Positions 1-7,464 of a stretch of DNA of 8,811 bases are shown piece after piece. The notes beneath the pieces were generated by a model. The model was not told the origin of the DNA, ran no database searches, and saw nothing but the letters and a program-made list of their open reading frames with translations. This stretch comes from Anaerobacillus sp. (GTDB taxonomy: Bacteria > Bacillota > Bacilli > Bacillales > Anaerobacillaceae). Position 1 is the first letter of the stretch, and every line of letters starts with the position of its first letter. The stretch covers positions 1-8,811 of the forward strand of contig SKSA01000338.1 of NCBI GenBank assembly GCA_007118195.1, written 5' to 3'. A program made the translations under genes and the position numbers.

Positions 1-16
1 AGTTTTGAGTTTTGAG
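1..16. repeat. TTTTGAG tandem-type repeat, copy 1 (cut by window edge)
   Basis: The first 16 bases (AGTTTTGAGTTTTGAG) recur exactly at 3797-3812. The unit is the heptamer TTTTGAG in tandem. Both copies are intergenic. This copy lies beyond the motS terminator and may continue to the left of the window. A dispersed intergenic repeat family is the likely explanation, but only two copies can be seen here. Confidence 0.6.
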
Positions 17-53
17 ACCAGTATGCTATATAGCTTATTAAATGGTAACGGAC

Positions 54-70
54 AATCCTCATGAAGGATT
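54..70. other. small hairpin next to the 78-239 element
   Basis: AATCCT (54-59) and AGGATT (65-70) form a perfect 6-bp stem around a 5-base loop, eight bases before the larger inverted-repeat element. It is not followed by a clean T-tract on either strand, so I do not call it a terminator. It may belong to the neighbouring structured element. Confidence 0.35.
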
Positions 71-77
71 TATATAA

Positions 78-239
78 AAAAGAACGGGCGATTTCCTGAA
101 CGAGCCTCTAAAATTCGATAGAAGGTGCTCCTGCGGTTACTCGTCGCAAAGCAGCACGGAGCCTTTGCTAAGAAGCGTGCCATGATGTGATCGAGGTCAA
201 TAGCTTTAAAGCGAAGAGAAGGAGATTGCTCGTTCTTTT
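78..239 (+). repeat. 162-bp non-coding element closed by a 20-bp imperfect inverted repeat
   Basis: Bases 78-97 pair with 220-239 over 20 consecutive positions. Three of these (87/230, 90/227, 93/224) are G-T, which are allowed G-U wobbles in plus-strand RNA but become A-C mismatches on the minus strand. The interior is locally structured: TGCG (132-135) pairs with CGCA (145-148) inside GTGCT (125-129)/AGCAC (153-157). Alternatives compete, such as GCAAAG (146-151)/CTTTGC (163-168) and GCACG (154-158)/CGTGC (176-180). There is no meaningful open reading frame. It could be a small MITE-like or Bacillus-type hairpin repeat, or a structured RNA read to the right. No target-site duplication is clear, and I do not recognise a named family. 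Confidence 0.5.
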
Positions 240-261
240 ACATTGTAAATTGTACATGAAT

Positions 262-298
262 AAAACTAAAAAGAAAACCTAGGAAAAGGATTCCTAGG
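262..298 (-). terminator. rho-independent terminator of the ccpA-motPS transcript
   Basis: CCTAGGAA (278-285) and TTCCTAGG (291-298) form a perfect 8-bp stem with a 5-base loop, just after the motS stop codon. Read on the minus strand, the stem is followed by a T-rich run (TTTTCTTTTTAG). This is the expected end of the motS message. Confidence 0.85.
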
Positions 299-305
299 CT
301 GTTAC

Positions 306-1076
306 TTAATTGTTTTCAGTTTCATTGTAGTTAGGGTCTGAAATAACAATGACGACACGACGATTTTTTTTAAGGTTTTCGGCTGTTGTATTCGGAGCAA
401 CTGGTCTTGTATCACCAAAGCCTACAGCCATGAAACGATATGGTTCAATAGTATTGTTATCAACAATATAGCGGATCACACTACTAGCTCTAGCACCCGA
501 TAATTCCCAATTTGATGGATAACGAAACGTATTAATCGGACGGCTATCTGTATGTCCCTCAACTTTGACTAAGTTTGGAATCGTTTCAAGGAGCGTTCCT
601 ACTTTACTTAAAAAAGGTCTAGCACCTTCTAAAATTTGTGCTTCTCCTGTTTCAAATAGAGCTCGCTCTTGGAGAACAAGAACTACCCCTCGGTCATCAC
701 GCGATGCTGAAATCACTTCATTTAACTGATTCTCTTCTAAAAATTGCCGAACTTCTTCATACAGTTTATTTAACTCCCGATCAGAACTTTCTCCTTTTAA
801 AACATCTTTAAAGGGATCATCCACATCATCAAAAGGGTCTCTTTTTACGTTTATATCCTCCGCTGGATTTTCAAAAGGAATCATAGATGGATAAAAGTCA
901 AAAATTGCTCGTTCCTGGAACGATTCAGCTACGGCACGGAATTTTGTCGCATCAACAACCGACATTGAAAAAAGCAAAATAAAGAATACTAGAATAAGAG
1001 TCATTAAATCTGAAAAGGTCACCATCCATTTAGGAGCACCTTTTTTATCTGACCTTTGCAAGCGTCTACGCTCCAT
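306..1076 (-). CDS. motS: MotS, flagellar stator B subunit (Na+-type)
   Basis: MotS anchors the stator to peptidoglycan and carries the ion-binding aspartate; with MotP it forms the sodium-coupled stator that drives the flagellum. Visible features, numbered for a 256-aa protein: a basic cytoplasmic N-terminus, KGAPKWM, one membrane segment at about 17-41 with the universal Asp in FSDLMTL (Asp23), a linker rich in Asp and Glu, and an OmpA/MotB-like peptidoglycan-binding domain with EGHTD (173-177), NWELSGARA (189-197) and NRRVVI near the end. I prefer the ATG at 1076 because AAGGAG lies 9 bases before it; this gives an 11-base overlap with motP, typical of translational coupling. The upstream in-frame ATG at 1103 (265 aa) has only a poorly spaced AAGGTG. 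Assignment as MotS rather than MotB rests on linkage to ccpA and MotP. Confidence 0.93.
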   Translation of the reverse strand: MERRRLQRSDKKGAPKWMVTFSDLMTLILVFFILLFSMSVVDATKFRAVAESFQERAIFDFYPSMIPFENPAEDINVKRDPFDDVDDPFKDVLKGESSDRELNKLYEEVRQFLEENQLNEVISASRDDRGVVLVLQERALFETGEAQILEGARPFLSKVGTLLETIPNLVKVEGHTDSRPINTFRYPSNWELSGARASSVIRYIVDNNTIEPYRFMAVGFGDTRPVAPNTTAENLKKNRRVVIVISDPNYNETENN

Positions 1077-1884
1077 CAACTGCCGCTCCTTCCCCTTCTT
1101 CATCTAACTTTTGTTGAGCACCTTTCGGTAAAAATGCACTAAGTTTTTCTTCTAAAATTTTAGGGTTTTGACCAGATTGAACGCCAATGACTCCTTCAAT
1201 GATAATTTGCTTTACGAAAACTTCTTCTTCGGTTTTATTTGCTAGTTTATTAGCCATTGGAATAAAAACTAAATTCGCGAGTAGTGAACCATAAAGGGTT
1301 GTTAATAAGGCAAGGGCCATATTAGGACCAAGTGTAGATGGGTCTGTTAAATTTTGTAGCATTAATACTAGTCCAATTAATGTTCCGATCATCCCCCACG
1401 CAGGTGCATATTCACCCGCTCGTTCAATAATTGCCCGACCTTTACGGTGTCTCTCTTCCATTGCAACTACTTCAGCCATCATAATATCTTTAATAATATC
1501 TGGCTCTATTCCGTCTACAGCAAGTAATACTCCTTTTTGAATAAAAGGATCTTCTACTTCTTCTAACTGAGCTTCAAGCGCTAAAAGACCTTCTCTCCTA
1601 GCCTTTGTTGATAAATTAACAAATGTACTAATTAATAGTGGTAAGTCCTGTGGTTCAGTCCTAAACGCTTCTGCAAATACTCTCGGAATTAACTTTAAAT
1701 CTGCAAGAGCAAAATTGATTAATATTGCAGCAGTAAGACCACCAATAACGATTAATACTGATGATATTTGGATAAAGTATATGACATCCGACATACCAGT
1801 ATCTGAGTTGATGAAAATGGCAAACAGAACTAATGTCAGACCAACAAATATACCTATTGGCGTAAAAATATCAAATTTTTTCAT
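1066..1884 (-). CDS. motP: MotP, flagellar stator A subunit (Na+-type)
   Basis: MotP is a MotA/TolQ/ExbB-family membrane protein that forms the ion channel and contacts the rotor with its cytoplasmic loop. Starting at the ATG at 1884 it has 272 aa, the same as I recall for B. subtilis MotP. Membrane segments are at about 7-26, 33-53, 160-180 and 190-212. A large cytoplasmic loop between segments two and three carries the charged stretch KARREGLLALE (94-104), which by family analogy includes the rotor-contact residues. Conserved prolines appear in PAWGMIGT (Pro161) and FIPMA (Pro209). The start is supported by GGGAGAGG immediately upstream; the longer frame to 1911 would start at a GTG with no useful ribosome site. 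The gene begins 41 bases after ccpA and overlaps motS, so the three are almost certainly co-transcribed. Confidence 0.95.
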   Translation of the reverse strand: MKKFDIFTPIGIFVGLTLVLFAIFINSDTGMSDVIYFIQISSVLIVIGGLTAAILINFALADLKLIPRVFAEAFRTEPQDLPLLISTFVNLSTKARREGLLALEAQLEEVEDPFIQKGVLLAVDGIEPDIIKDIMMAEVVAMEERHRKGRAIIERAGEYAPAWGMIGTLIGLVLMLQNLTDPSTLGPNMALALLTTLYGSLLANLVFIPMANKLANKTEEEVFVKQIIIEGVIGVQSGQNPKILEEKLSAFLPKGAQQKLDEEGEGAAVDGA

Positions 1885-1925
1885 AAACCTCTCCCTAACT
1901 ACAACAAGCACATTTCTCTATCTTT

Positions 1926-2930
1926 TTATGTTTGTTTTGTTGATTGTCTAAATTCAATTCGATGCGGAAGTAACACAACCTCATCTGTCACTTCTTCTTT
2001 ATTCATATATTTTGTTAATAGGCGCATCGATACAGCACCGATATCATACATTGGCTGAACAACTGACGTTAATGTTGGTCGAACCATTGCGGCTAGCCTT
2101 GTGTTATCAAAGCCAATAACTTCAATATCATTTGGAACATTGAGACCTCGATCTTGAGCTCCATGAATGATTCCTAATGCCATTTCATCTGTACCAGCAA
2201 ATATAGCCGTTGGCACTTCATCCAACTGCAAGAACTTCTCCATAGCTTCAATTCCTGAATCATAACTGTAATCTCCTAAGATTACATAATTATCATCAAA
2301 AGGAATTCCGGCTTCTTCAATAGCACGACGGAAACCTGCATATTTTTGGTAACCATTTACTGGATCTTCTAATGATCCTGTTAGCATACCTACTTTTTTA
2401 TGACCATTTTCTAATAAAAAGTTTATCGCATCGTAGGCGGCTTGCTCGTAATTAATATTTACAGAAGGAATTTCCTTCTGTGGATCAACAGTGGCAGATA
2501 AAACGATTGGAACTGGAGAACGTTTAAACTGCTCTACATGTTCTTCCGTGATTTCTCCGCCCATAAAAACAATTCCATCGACTTGCTTTTCTAATAAAGT
2601 ATTAATTAGGTGGATTTCTTTATCTTTGTTTTGATCAGAATTACATAAAATAATGTTATATTTATACATTGTTGCAATATCTTCAATCCCTCTTGCTAAT
2701 TCTGCAAAAAAGATACTTGAGATATCTGGTATTATGACTCCGACCGTGGTTGTACGTTTACTTGCTAACCCACGAGCAACTGCATTAGGACGGTACCCTA
2801 ACCTTTCAATCGCTTCTAATACTTTTTTTCTCGTTGTTGGTTTTACATTCGGATTTCCGTTTACTACACGGGAAACCGTCGCCATTGATACTCCGGCTTC
2901 TCTAGCAACATCATAAATTGTCGTATTCAC
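1926..2930 (-). CDS. ccpA: CcpA, catabolite control protein A (LacI family)
   Basis: CcpA is the global regulator of carbon catabolite repression in Firmicutes; it binds cre sites as a complex with HPr-Ser46-P. The 334-aa protein has the LacI helix-turn-helix (4-23, [20 protein letters not shown]), the hinge helix (about 47-57, NAVARGLAS) and a two-lobed periplasmic-binding-protein-like core. Residues matching HPr-contact positions known from the B. megaterium structure are present: Met17, Asp84, Tyr89, Tyr295, Asp296 and Arg303. Length and N-terminus match B. subtilis CcpA closely. The start codon is GTG, preceded by AGAGGAGG with about 11 bases of spacing. A candidate own promoter lies at 2999-3027. 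No terminator separates it from motP. Confidence 0.97.
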   Translation of the reverse strand: MNTTIYDVAREAGVSMATVSRVVNGNPNVKPTTRKKVLEAIERLGYRPNAVARGLASKRTTTVGVIIPDISSIFFAELARGIEDIATMYKYNIILCNSDQNKDKEIHLINTLLEKQVDGIVFMGGEITEEHVEQFKRSPVPIVLSATVDPQKEIPSVNINYEQAAYDAINFLLENGHKKVGMLTGSLEDPVNGYQKYAGFRRAIEEAGIPFDDNYVILGDYSYDSGIEAMEKFLQLDEVPTAIFAGTDEMALGIIHGAQDRGLNVPNDIEVIGFDNTRLAAMVRPTLTSVVQPMYDIGAVSMRLLTKYMNKEEVTDEVVLLPHRIEFRQSTKQT

Positions 2931-2998
2931 TTTGCGTACGTCCTCCTCTATTTCACTTCCAAATAATGGTTTTCACTATTTTCATGATTTCCAATGCT

Positions 2999-3027
2999 AT
3001 CATACGATACATTTCGGAGGTCTGCAA
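2999..3027 (-). promoter_or_regulatory. candidate SigA promoter of ccpA-motPS
   Basis: On the minus strand TTGCAG (3022-3027) and TATGAT (2999-3004) are separated by 17 bases, matching the -35 and -10 consensus at 4 of 6 and 5 of 6 positions. Transcription would start near 2992, giving a leader of about 60 bases before the GTG of ccpA. Within 2931-3166 this is the best pair I found. Confidence 0.55.
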
Positions 3028-3166
3028 TTACTTACTATACTTATATCGACAGGAATGAACTTTTTTTTAGTGAATCGTCCTATTTTTTGTCGAAATTCTT
3101 TCTCCTATGTATGATTAGCACTATTTTAATTGTACAATACTTTTAGTTTATTCGTAATTAACGACA

Positions 3167-3727
3167 CTAATTATAGAGTACAGTTTTTTGAACAATCTTT
3201 GGATTCTCACCTAATCTGGATTTCATAATTGTATATTGCAAGCGCGTATTCCGGTCTTCTCTTAAGTCCATTTCAACAACACTTTGAACGGTAGTATGTT
3301 GGACAACTTTAATCGAATCTGGATCGGCATCAAAAATACTATACCAATCAACATCGTCATCAGAAACTGCTAAAAAATTATTAAGATCGCTTTGGCTCAA
3401 ATCTGTCACTTTTCTAGTCATTGTATCTGCTAATTCATTGGATAAATATGTTTGATAATATTCAAACAAGTCATTTTTGCTCGCAAACTGCTCTTGAAAA
3501 ACTTTTATTCCTTCTTCATTAACCGTTGCATCTTCGATAGGTTTTTTCATCATAATCTCTGCTTCTTTTAAAAATGAAATCAGTTGTTCATATTCATACT
3601 TATTAACATTTGTATTTGTAATCTGAAAATATTCGATTGGGGTATCCATTTGACCTTCATAATTCGCTTCTTGACACCCACTTGATAATACTACTAGTCC
3701 AACAATAATAGCAATGATCCCCTTCAC
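3167..3727 (-). CDS. small predicted lipoprotein of unknown function
   Basis: I do not recognise this family. The N-terminus, MKGIIAIIVGLVVLSSGC, is a short lipoprotein signal peptide; Cys18 would be lipidated. Ser at -3 is less usual than Leu, but the overall form is convincing. The mature part (about 169 aa) is hydrophilic and rich in Asp, Glu, Gln and Asn, with no further membrane segment and no other Cys, so it probably sits outside the membrane. I choose the GTG at 3727 because AGGAG lies 8 bases upstream; the GTG/ATG pair at 3736/3733 overlaps or abuts that site. It lies between aroA and ccpA, where B. subtilis, as I recall it, has no such gene. No clear terminator follows it, so some readthrough into ccpA is possible. 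Confidence 0.8.
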   Translation of the reverse strand: MKGIIAIIVGLVVLSSGCQEANYEGQMDTPIEYFQITNTNVNKYEYEQLISFLKEAEIMMKKPIEDATVNEEGIKVFQEQFASKNDLFEYYQTYLSNELADTMTRKVTDLSQSDLNNFLAVSDDDVDWYSIFDADPDSIKVVQHTTVQSVVEMDLREDRNTRLQYTIMKSRLGENPKIVQKTVLYN

Positions 3728-3796
3728 CCTCATCACTCCTACACCATTTTTTGTTAGGATAACTCGAGTTAGTGAGAAGTATACTTTTTTGAAAGC

Positions 3797-3821
3797 AGTT
3801 TTGAGTTTTGAGTGTTGAGTT
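3797..3821. repeat. TTTTGAG tandem-type repeat, copy 2
   Basis: Three heptamers in a row, TTTTGAG TTTTGAG TGTTGAG, followed by TT. The first 16 bases are identical to positions 1-16. It lies between the aroA terminator and the lipoprotein gene. The sequence to its right (3822-3893) shows no gene and may belong to the same dispersed element. Confidence 0.65.
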
Positions 3822-3893
3822 CGGCTAGTATCGCTTCGTAGTTGCCTTTATATGCTTCGCGTTTGGAGCGGCAGAGGATGTCAGCTTTGTAAG

Positions 3894-3921
3894 CAGAAAA
3901 CCTTCTACAACATGTAGAAGG
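3894..3921 (-). terminator. rho-independent terminator of aroA
   Basis: CCTTCTAC (3901-3908) and GTAGAAGG (3914-3921) form a perfect 8-bp stem with a 5-base loop, 12 bases past the aroA stop. On the minus strand it is followed by TTTTCTG. The T-run is short, so termination may be partial. Confidence 0.7.
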
Positions 3922-3933
3922 CTCTCAACATTA

Positions 3934-5010
3934 TTAAAGTTTGTATAATCCAGATTCGCGAAGGTCGCCCATAAATTTAGAGAATTGAGCAAAATCCATT
4001 TGTTGAGCCGAATCAGAAAGTGCTACCGCTGGATCAGGATGAACTTCTGTCATTACAGCATCTGCACCAATTGCTAGAGCAGCCTTTGCCGTTGGAAGTA
4101 GTAAGTCTCTTCTTCCAGTTGAGTGAGTGACATCAACAACTACTGGTAAATGTGTTTCTTGTTTTAAAATTGGCACTGCTGAAATGTCTAGAGTATTTCT
4201 AGTTGCCTTCTCGTATGTGCGAATTCCACGCTCACATAAAATAATATTGCCATTTCCTTTAGAAATAATATATTCAGCTGCATTAATAAATTCTTCAATC
4301 GTCGCTGATAAACCACGTTTCAGTAGGACTGGTTTATTGACTGAACCTGCTGCCTTTAATAACTCAAAGTTTTGCATGTTTCTTGCACCAATTTGAATAA
4401 CATCAATATAATCAACTGCTATTTCAATATCTTTAGGATCAACAATTTCACTAATTACAGCCATATCTTCCTCATCAGCTACGCGTTTTAAAATTTGAAG
4501 TCCTTCAAGACCTAGCCCCTGGAAGTCATAAGGAGAAGTTCTAGGTTTAAATGCACCACCACGTAGAAGCTTCAGACCTTGTTCTTTTAATACTTTAGCT
4601 ACGCTTGAAACTTGCTCATAACTTTCAACTGAACATGGGCCTGCAATTAAACGTTGCTTACCATCGCCAATTGTTTCTCCTTTAATATTAACAATTGAAT
4701 CCTCAGGATGCTTCTTTCGTGAAACTAAAAGAGCTTTTCGATTATCATCTTCTTGAAGCTCAAGGCTCACTTTAAAAATTTGTTTAAAGATATGCTGTAA
4801 TGTGGAAGTTTCGAAAGGTCCCTCATTATTTTCTGCAATTAAATCTAACATATTTCTTTCTCGAACAGGATCGAAACGATTAACCCCTTGTGCGCTCTTC
4901 ACCTTGCCGATTTCTTGTACGAGTTTTGCTCTCTCATTAATTGTATCTAACAATTGCAAATTCACTTCGTCTAATTTTTTTCTCAACTCTTCTAACTGTT
5001 CATTACCCAT
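3934..5010 (-). CDS. aroA: AroA(G), bifunctional chorismate mutase / DAHP synthase
   Basis: This enzyme condenses phosphoenolpyruvate and erythrose 4-phosphate to DAHP, the first step of the shikimate pathway. Its N-terminal AroQ-type domain converts chorismate to prephenate and, in B. subtilis, serves in feedback control. The 358 aa equal the B. subtilis length as I recall it. The chorismate mutase domain spans about 1-90 (helical, [29 protein letters not shown]). The DAHP synthase (KDO8P-synthase-like class) spans about 105-358. Metal and active-site motifs are AGPCSVES (Cys126), [43 protein letters not shown] (His296), TEVHPDP (Glu322) and LSDSAQQ (Asp333). The ATG has AAGGAGTGG at good spacing. 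Promoter at 5085-5113, terminator at 3894-3921. It is divergent from the actin-like gene. Confidence 0.97.
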   Translation of the reverse strand: MGNEQLEELRKKLDEVNLQLLDTINERAKLVQEIGKVKSAQGVNRFDPVRERNMLDLIAENNEGPFETSTLQHIFKQIFKVSLELQEDDNRKALLVSRKKHPEDSIVNIKGETIGDGKQRLIAGPCSVESYEQVSSVAKVLKEQGLKLLRGGAFKPRTSPYDFQGLGLEGLQILKRVADEEDMAVISEIVDPKDIEIAVDYIDVIQIGARNMQNFELLKAAGSVNKPVLLKRGLSATIEEFINAAEYIISKGNGNIILCERGIRTYEKATRNTLDISAVPILKQETHLPVVVDVTHSTGRRDLLLPTAKAALAIGADAVMTEVHPDPAVALSDSAQQMDFAQFSKFMGDLRESGLYKL

Positions 5011-5084
5011 TCTAACTCCACTCCTTGTTTAGTATTTAAAAATTTCTAAAAATATGGTACATTTCTTATTATAAGTTACGGATT

Positions 5085-5113
5085 ATTATATACGATTATA
5101 AACTACTTGTCAC
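5085..5113 (-). promoter_or_regulatory. SigA promoter of aroA
   Basis: On the minus strand GTGACA (5108-5113) and a perfect TATAAT (5085-5090) are separated by exactly 17 bases (5091-5107). The predicted start near 5078 leaves a leader of about 65 bases with no obvious T-box or attenuator. Confidence 0.75.
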
Positions 5114-5130
5114 GAACTTTTTCTTTAATA

Positions 5131-5158
5131 ATTAAACGCTTTTAAGTGTTAAAGTGTT
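5131..5158. promoter_or_regulatory. candidate operator region between aroA and the actin-like gene
   Basis: ATTAAACGCTTTTA (5131-5144), read on the minus strand, matches the CcpA cre consensus TGWAARCGYTWNCW except at two positions, and it sits about 18 bases upstream of the aroA -35. Next to it, AAGTGTT occurs twice (5144-5150 and 5152-5158). AAACGCTTT (5134-5142) can also pair with AAAGTGTTT (5151-5159). Any of these could be an operator. In such AT-rich DNA, chance is also possible. Confidence 0.25.
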
Positions 5159-5250
5159 TTTTCCTATGCATTATTTTTTTAACAACCATGATACAAAAGG
5201 CTGAAAACCGCTTTATATATAACAACTCTAAACTTTAAGAAGGTGTTCAA

Positions 5251-7413
5251 ATGGAAATAAATCAGCAAACGCCAATTTTTGCACTTGATATTGGGACGCG
5301 CTCCGTAGTCGGGCTTTTGTTAACGAACAATGAAAATGGTTATGAAATACTCGACTTAGAAATTGAGGAGCATGATGGACGTTCGATGGTTGATGGTCAA
5401 ATTCATAACGTCATCGCAGTCACTAAAGTGATTACTTCTATTAAGAAAAAACTTGAAGAAAAGCATGGTCAACTGCAAAAAGTTTGTGTAGCAGCTGCGG
5501 GACGTTCACTAAAAACGAAGCGAGCAAAAATTGAAATCGATATTTCAAAAAAACCGATTTTTGAACACGAGGATATTTTACATCTAGAGCTTAGTGCTGT
5601 TCAAAAAGCACAATATGAGATCGCTCAAGAGCACGAAGGGAAAAGTATCCATTATTCTTGTGTCGGCTATTCGGTTTTATCTTACCAGCTCGATGGTGAG
5701 GAAATCGGAAGTTTAGTCGATCAAAGTGGTGAGATTGCTTCTGTTGAGGTGATTGCAACATTTTTACCAAAAGTAGTTGTTGAATCATTGCTTGCAGCCT
5801 TAAATCGCTCTGGGTTAGAACTTGAAGCTTTAACGTTAGAACCTATTGCTGCTATCAACGTATTAATACCACCTACAATGAGGAGGTTAAATGTTGCACT
5901 CGTTGATATCGGGGCTGGTACATCTGATATCGCAATTACAGATTTAGGAACAGTTACCGCTTACGGAATGGTTCCTGTTGCCGGCGATGAAATTACCGAA
6001 GCCATTAGTGATCATTTTTTACTCGACTTTCCAGAAGCAGAAGTCATTAAGCGACAGTTATCTACGCAAGATGAAGTAGTTCTTACCGACATCCTTGGCT
6101 TTGAAACCTCTCATACTCGTATGGAAATCGTCGAGCCGATTTCAGGCGCGATTGAAAACCTAGCTTACAGCATTACAACTGAAATTTTAAACTTAAATAA
6201 AAAGCCACCTAAGGCTGTCATGCTCGTTGGTGGTGGTAGTATGACCCCCAACTTAGCTAAAACGATTGCTGCTACACTTCAGTTACCTGAAAACAGAGTA
6301 GCGATTAGAGGTATTGATGCCATTAAATCTCTAACTATACAAGAAAATATAAATGCTGGTCCCGAACTTGTAACACCAATTGGGATTGCAATTGCTGCAA
6401 AAGAAAGCCCTGTAGAATATGTCAGTTGTAAAGTGAATCATCAACAGATTCGACTGTTTGATATTAAACAATTAACGATTGGTGATGGATTGCTTGCAGC
6501 AGGTGTTGAACTTTCTAAGCTTTATGGAAAGCCTGGCATGGCGATCATGGTGAAAGTAAATGGCCGTCTTATTTCTATCCCTGGTGAACACGGTATGGCT
6601 CCAACTTTACAAAAGAATGGACAAGCATGTAGTTTAGATGACCCTTTAAATGATGGGGACACCATTTTCGTTGAAAGTGGCGCTGATGGTAAAAGCGCAA
6701 CAGCAACAATTGCTGATGTGATTGAAGTTTTACCTAGAAAATTGATTACGATCAATGAAAAGGAGTACTCTTTAGAAGCATCCATTTTAAAAAACGGAAA
6801 AAAAGTTCAATTTTGTGAAGTGGTTGATGATCGTGATGAGATCGTCATTAAGGAAATTAGTACAATAGAAGAAGTTTTTAATACACTGCAGCTTTTTGAT
6901 GTCATTCAAAGCATCAAGCCACTCGTTATCGAAATAAATGGAAGAAATGTATCCATCATTGATGAAGATTGCCTGTTAAAAAATAATAAAAAAGCAAGTA
7001 AAAGCACACCAGTACAAAACGGAGACACAATTACTGTCAAAAGAACTTTAAAGCAACAAATAAATCTTCGGGAACTACTACTCCATGAGAATATTCCGTT
7101 CATTCATGAAGTAATGGTTTATTTTAACGGAAAGCCAATTCAGATTTCTCAACCACTTGTAGAAGTAACACGTGGTGATGAACCTCTTCATGAAAAAAGT
7201 TATATTAATTCTGGAGATAAACTAACGGTCAAAGTAAAGCAAAAAGAGCCTTTTATCTTCCAGGATATTTTCCGTTTCGTTGATTTTAATTTTACTACTC
7301 AAGAAAACAAAATGCTTACGATCCTACGTAATGATAGCACCGCTTCATTTTCAACTCAAATTCATACTGGAGACCATCTTGAGATTAAATGGATGGAAAA
7401 AGTAAAAAGCTAG
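5251..7413 (+). CDS. FtsA/actin-like ATPase with a C-terminal beta-grasp-like repeat tail
   Basis: A 720-aa protein of the FtsA/PilM-like actin superfamily. Visible nucleotide-binding motifs are phosphate-1 FALDIGTRSVVGLL (10-23), phosphate-2 VDIGAGTSDI (218-227) and adenosine MLVGGGSMTPNL (324-335). An FtsA-type 1C/SHS2-like insert lies between the first two (about 78-170). True FtsA is about 420 aa. Here about 330 further residues contain degenerate units, each beginning like VKVNGRLISI and ending like DGDTIFV: about 432-475, 498-534, 558-597, 621-662 and 679-714. No signal peptide, transmembrane segment or FtsA-type terminal amphipathic helix is seen, so it is probably cytoplasmic. The ATG has AAGAAGGTG 5 bases upstream; the promoter is unclear (TATATA at 5214-5219 with a weak -35). 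A strong terminator overlaps the stop. It is the only plus-strand gene and is unlikely to be the main FtsA, as no ftsZ is adjacent. Its role is unknown. Confidence 0.85.
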   Translation: MEINQQTPIFALDIGTRSVVGLLLTNNENGYEILDLEIEEHDGRSMVDGQIHNVIAVTKVITSIKKKLEEKHGQLQKVCVAAAGRSLKTKRAKIEIDISKKPIFEHEDILHLELSAVQKAQYEIAQEHEGKSIHYSCVGYSVLSYQLDGEEIGSLVDQSGEIASVEVIATFLPKVVVESLLAALNRSGLELEALTLEPIAAINVLIPPTMRRLNVALVDIGAGTSDIAITDLGTVTAYGMVPVAGDEITEAISDHFLLDFPEAEVIKRQLSTQDEVVLTDILGFETSHTRMEIVEPISGAIENLAYSITTEILNLNKKPPKAVMLVGGGSMTPNLAKTIAATLQLPENRVAIRGIDAIKSLTIQENINAGPELVTPIGIAIAAKESPVEYVSCKVNHQQIRLFDIKQLTIGDGLLAAGVELSKLYGKPGMAIMVKVNGRLISIPGEHGMAPTLQKNGQACSLDDPLNDGDTIFVESGADGKSATATIADVIEVLPRKLITINEKEYSLEASILKNGKKVQFCEVVDDRDEIVIKEISTIEEVFNTLQLFDVIQSIKPLVIEINGRNVSIIDEDCLLKNNKKASKSTPVQNGDTITVKRTLKQQINLRELLLHENIPFIHEVMVYFNGKPIQISQPLVEVTRGDEPLHEKSYINSGDKLTVKVKQKEPFIFQDIFRFVDFNFTTQENKMLTILRNDSTASFSTQIHTGDHLEIKWMEKVKS

Positions 7414-7437
7414 GGAATCCCCTAGCTTTTTACTTTT
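7398..7437 (+). terminator. strong terminator overlapping the actin-like gene stop codon
   Basis: Bases 7398-7415 pair perfectly with 7420-7437 (18 bp) around a 4-base loop. The GC core is GCTAGGG/CCCTAGC, and the 3' arm supplies the T-rich tract (CTTTTTACTTTT). The TAG stop of the gene lies inside the 5' arm. Confidence 0.85.
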
Positions 7438-7464
7438 ATTAAGCGATTTTTTTAGCAGCAACTC

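Noticed and set aside
1..305. CRISPR array or tRNA in the left intergenic region
   Set aside because: There are no regularly spaced repeats, no cloverleaf and no conserved T-arm; the pairing seen is one long closing stem.
1715..1951. Plus-strand open frame of 78 codons across the motP start
   Set aside because: It is antisense to motP, has no convincing ribosome site and no recognisable protein features; it is a shadow of motP.
2932..3114. Plus-strand frame of 60 codons upstream of ccpA
   Set aside because: It overlaps the ccpA promoter and leader and has low-complexity, Ser/Phe-rich composition; no ribosome site.
5011..5250. T-box or tryptophan-type leader before aroA
   Set aside because: The leader is only about 65 bases and lacks a T-box sequence or terminator/antiterminator pair.
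5251..7413. Call as the main cell-division FtsA
   Set aside because: It is 300 residues too long, has no terminal membrane-targeting helix visible and no ftsZ or division genes beside it.
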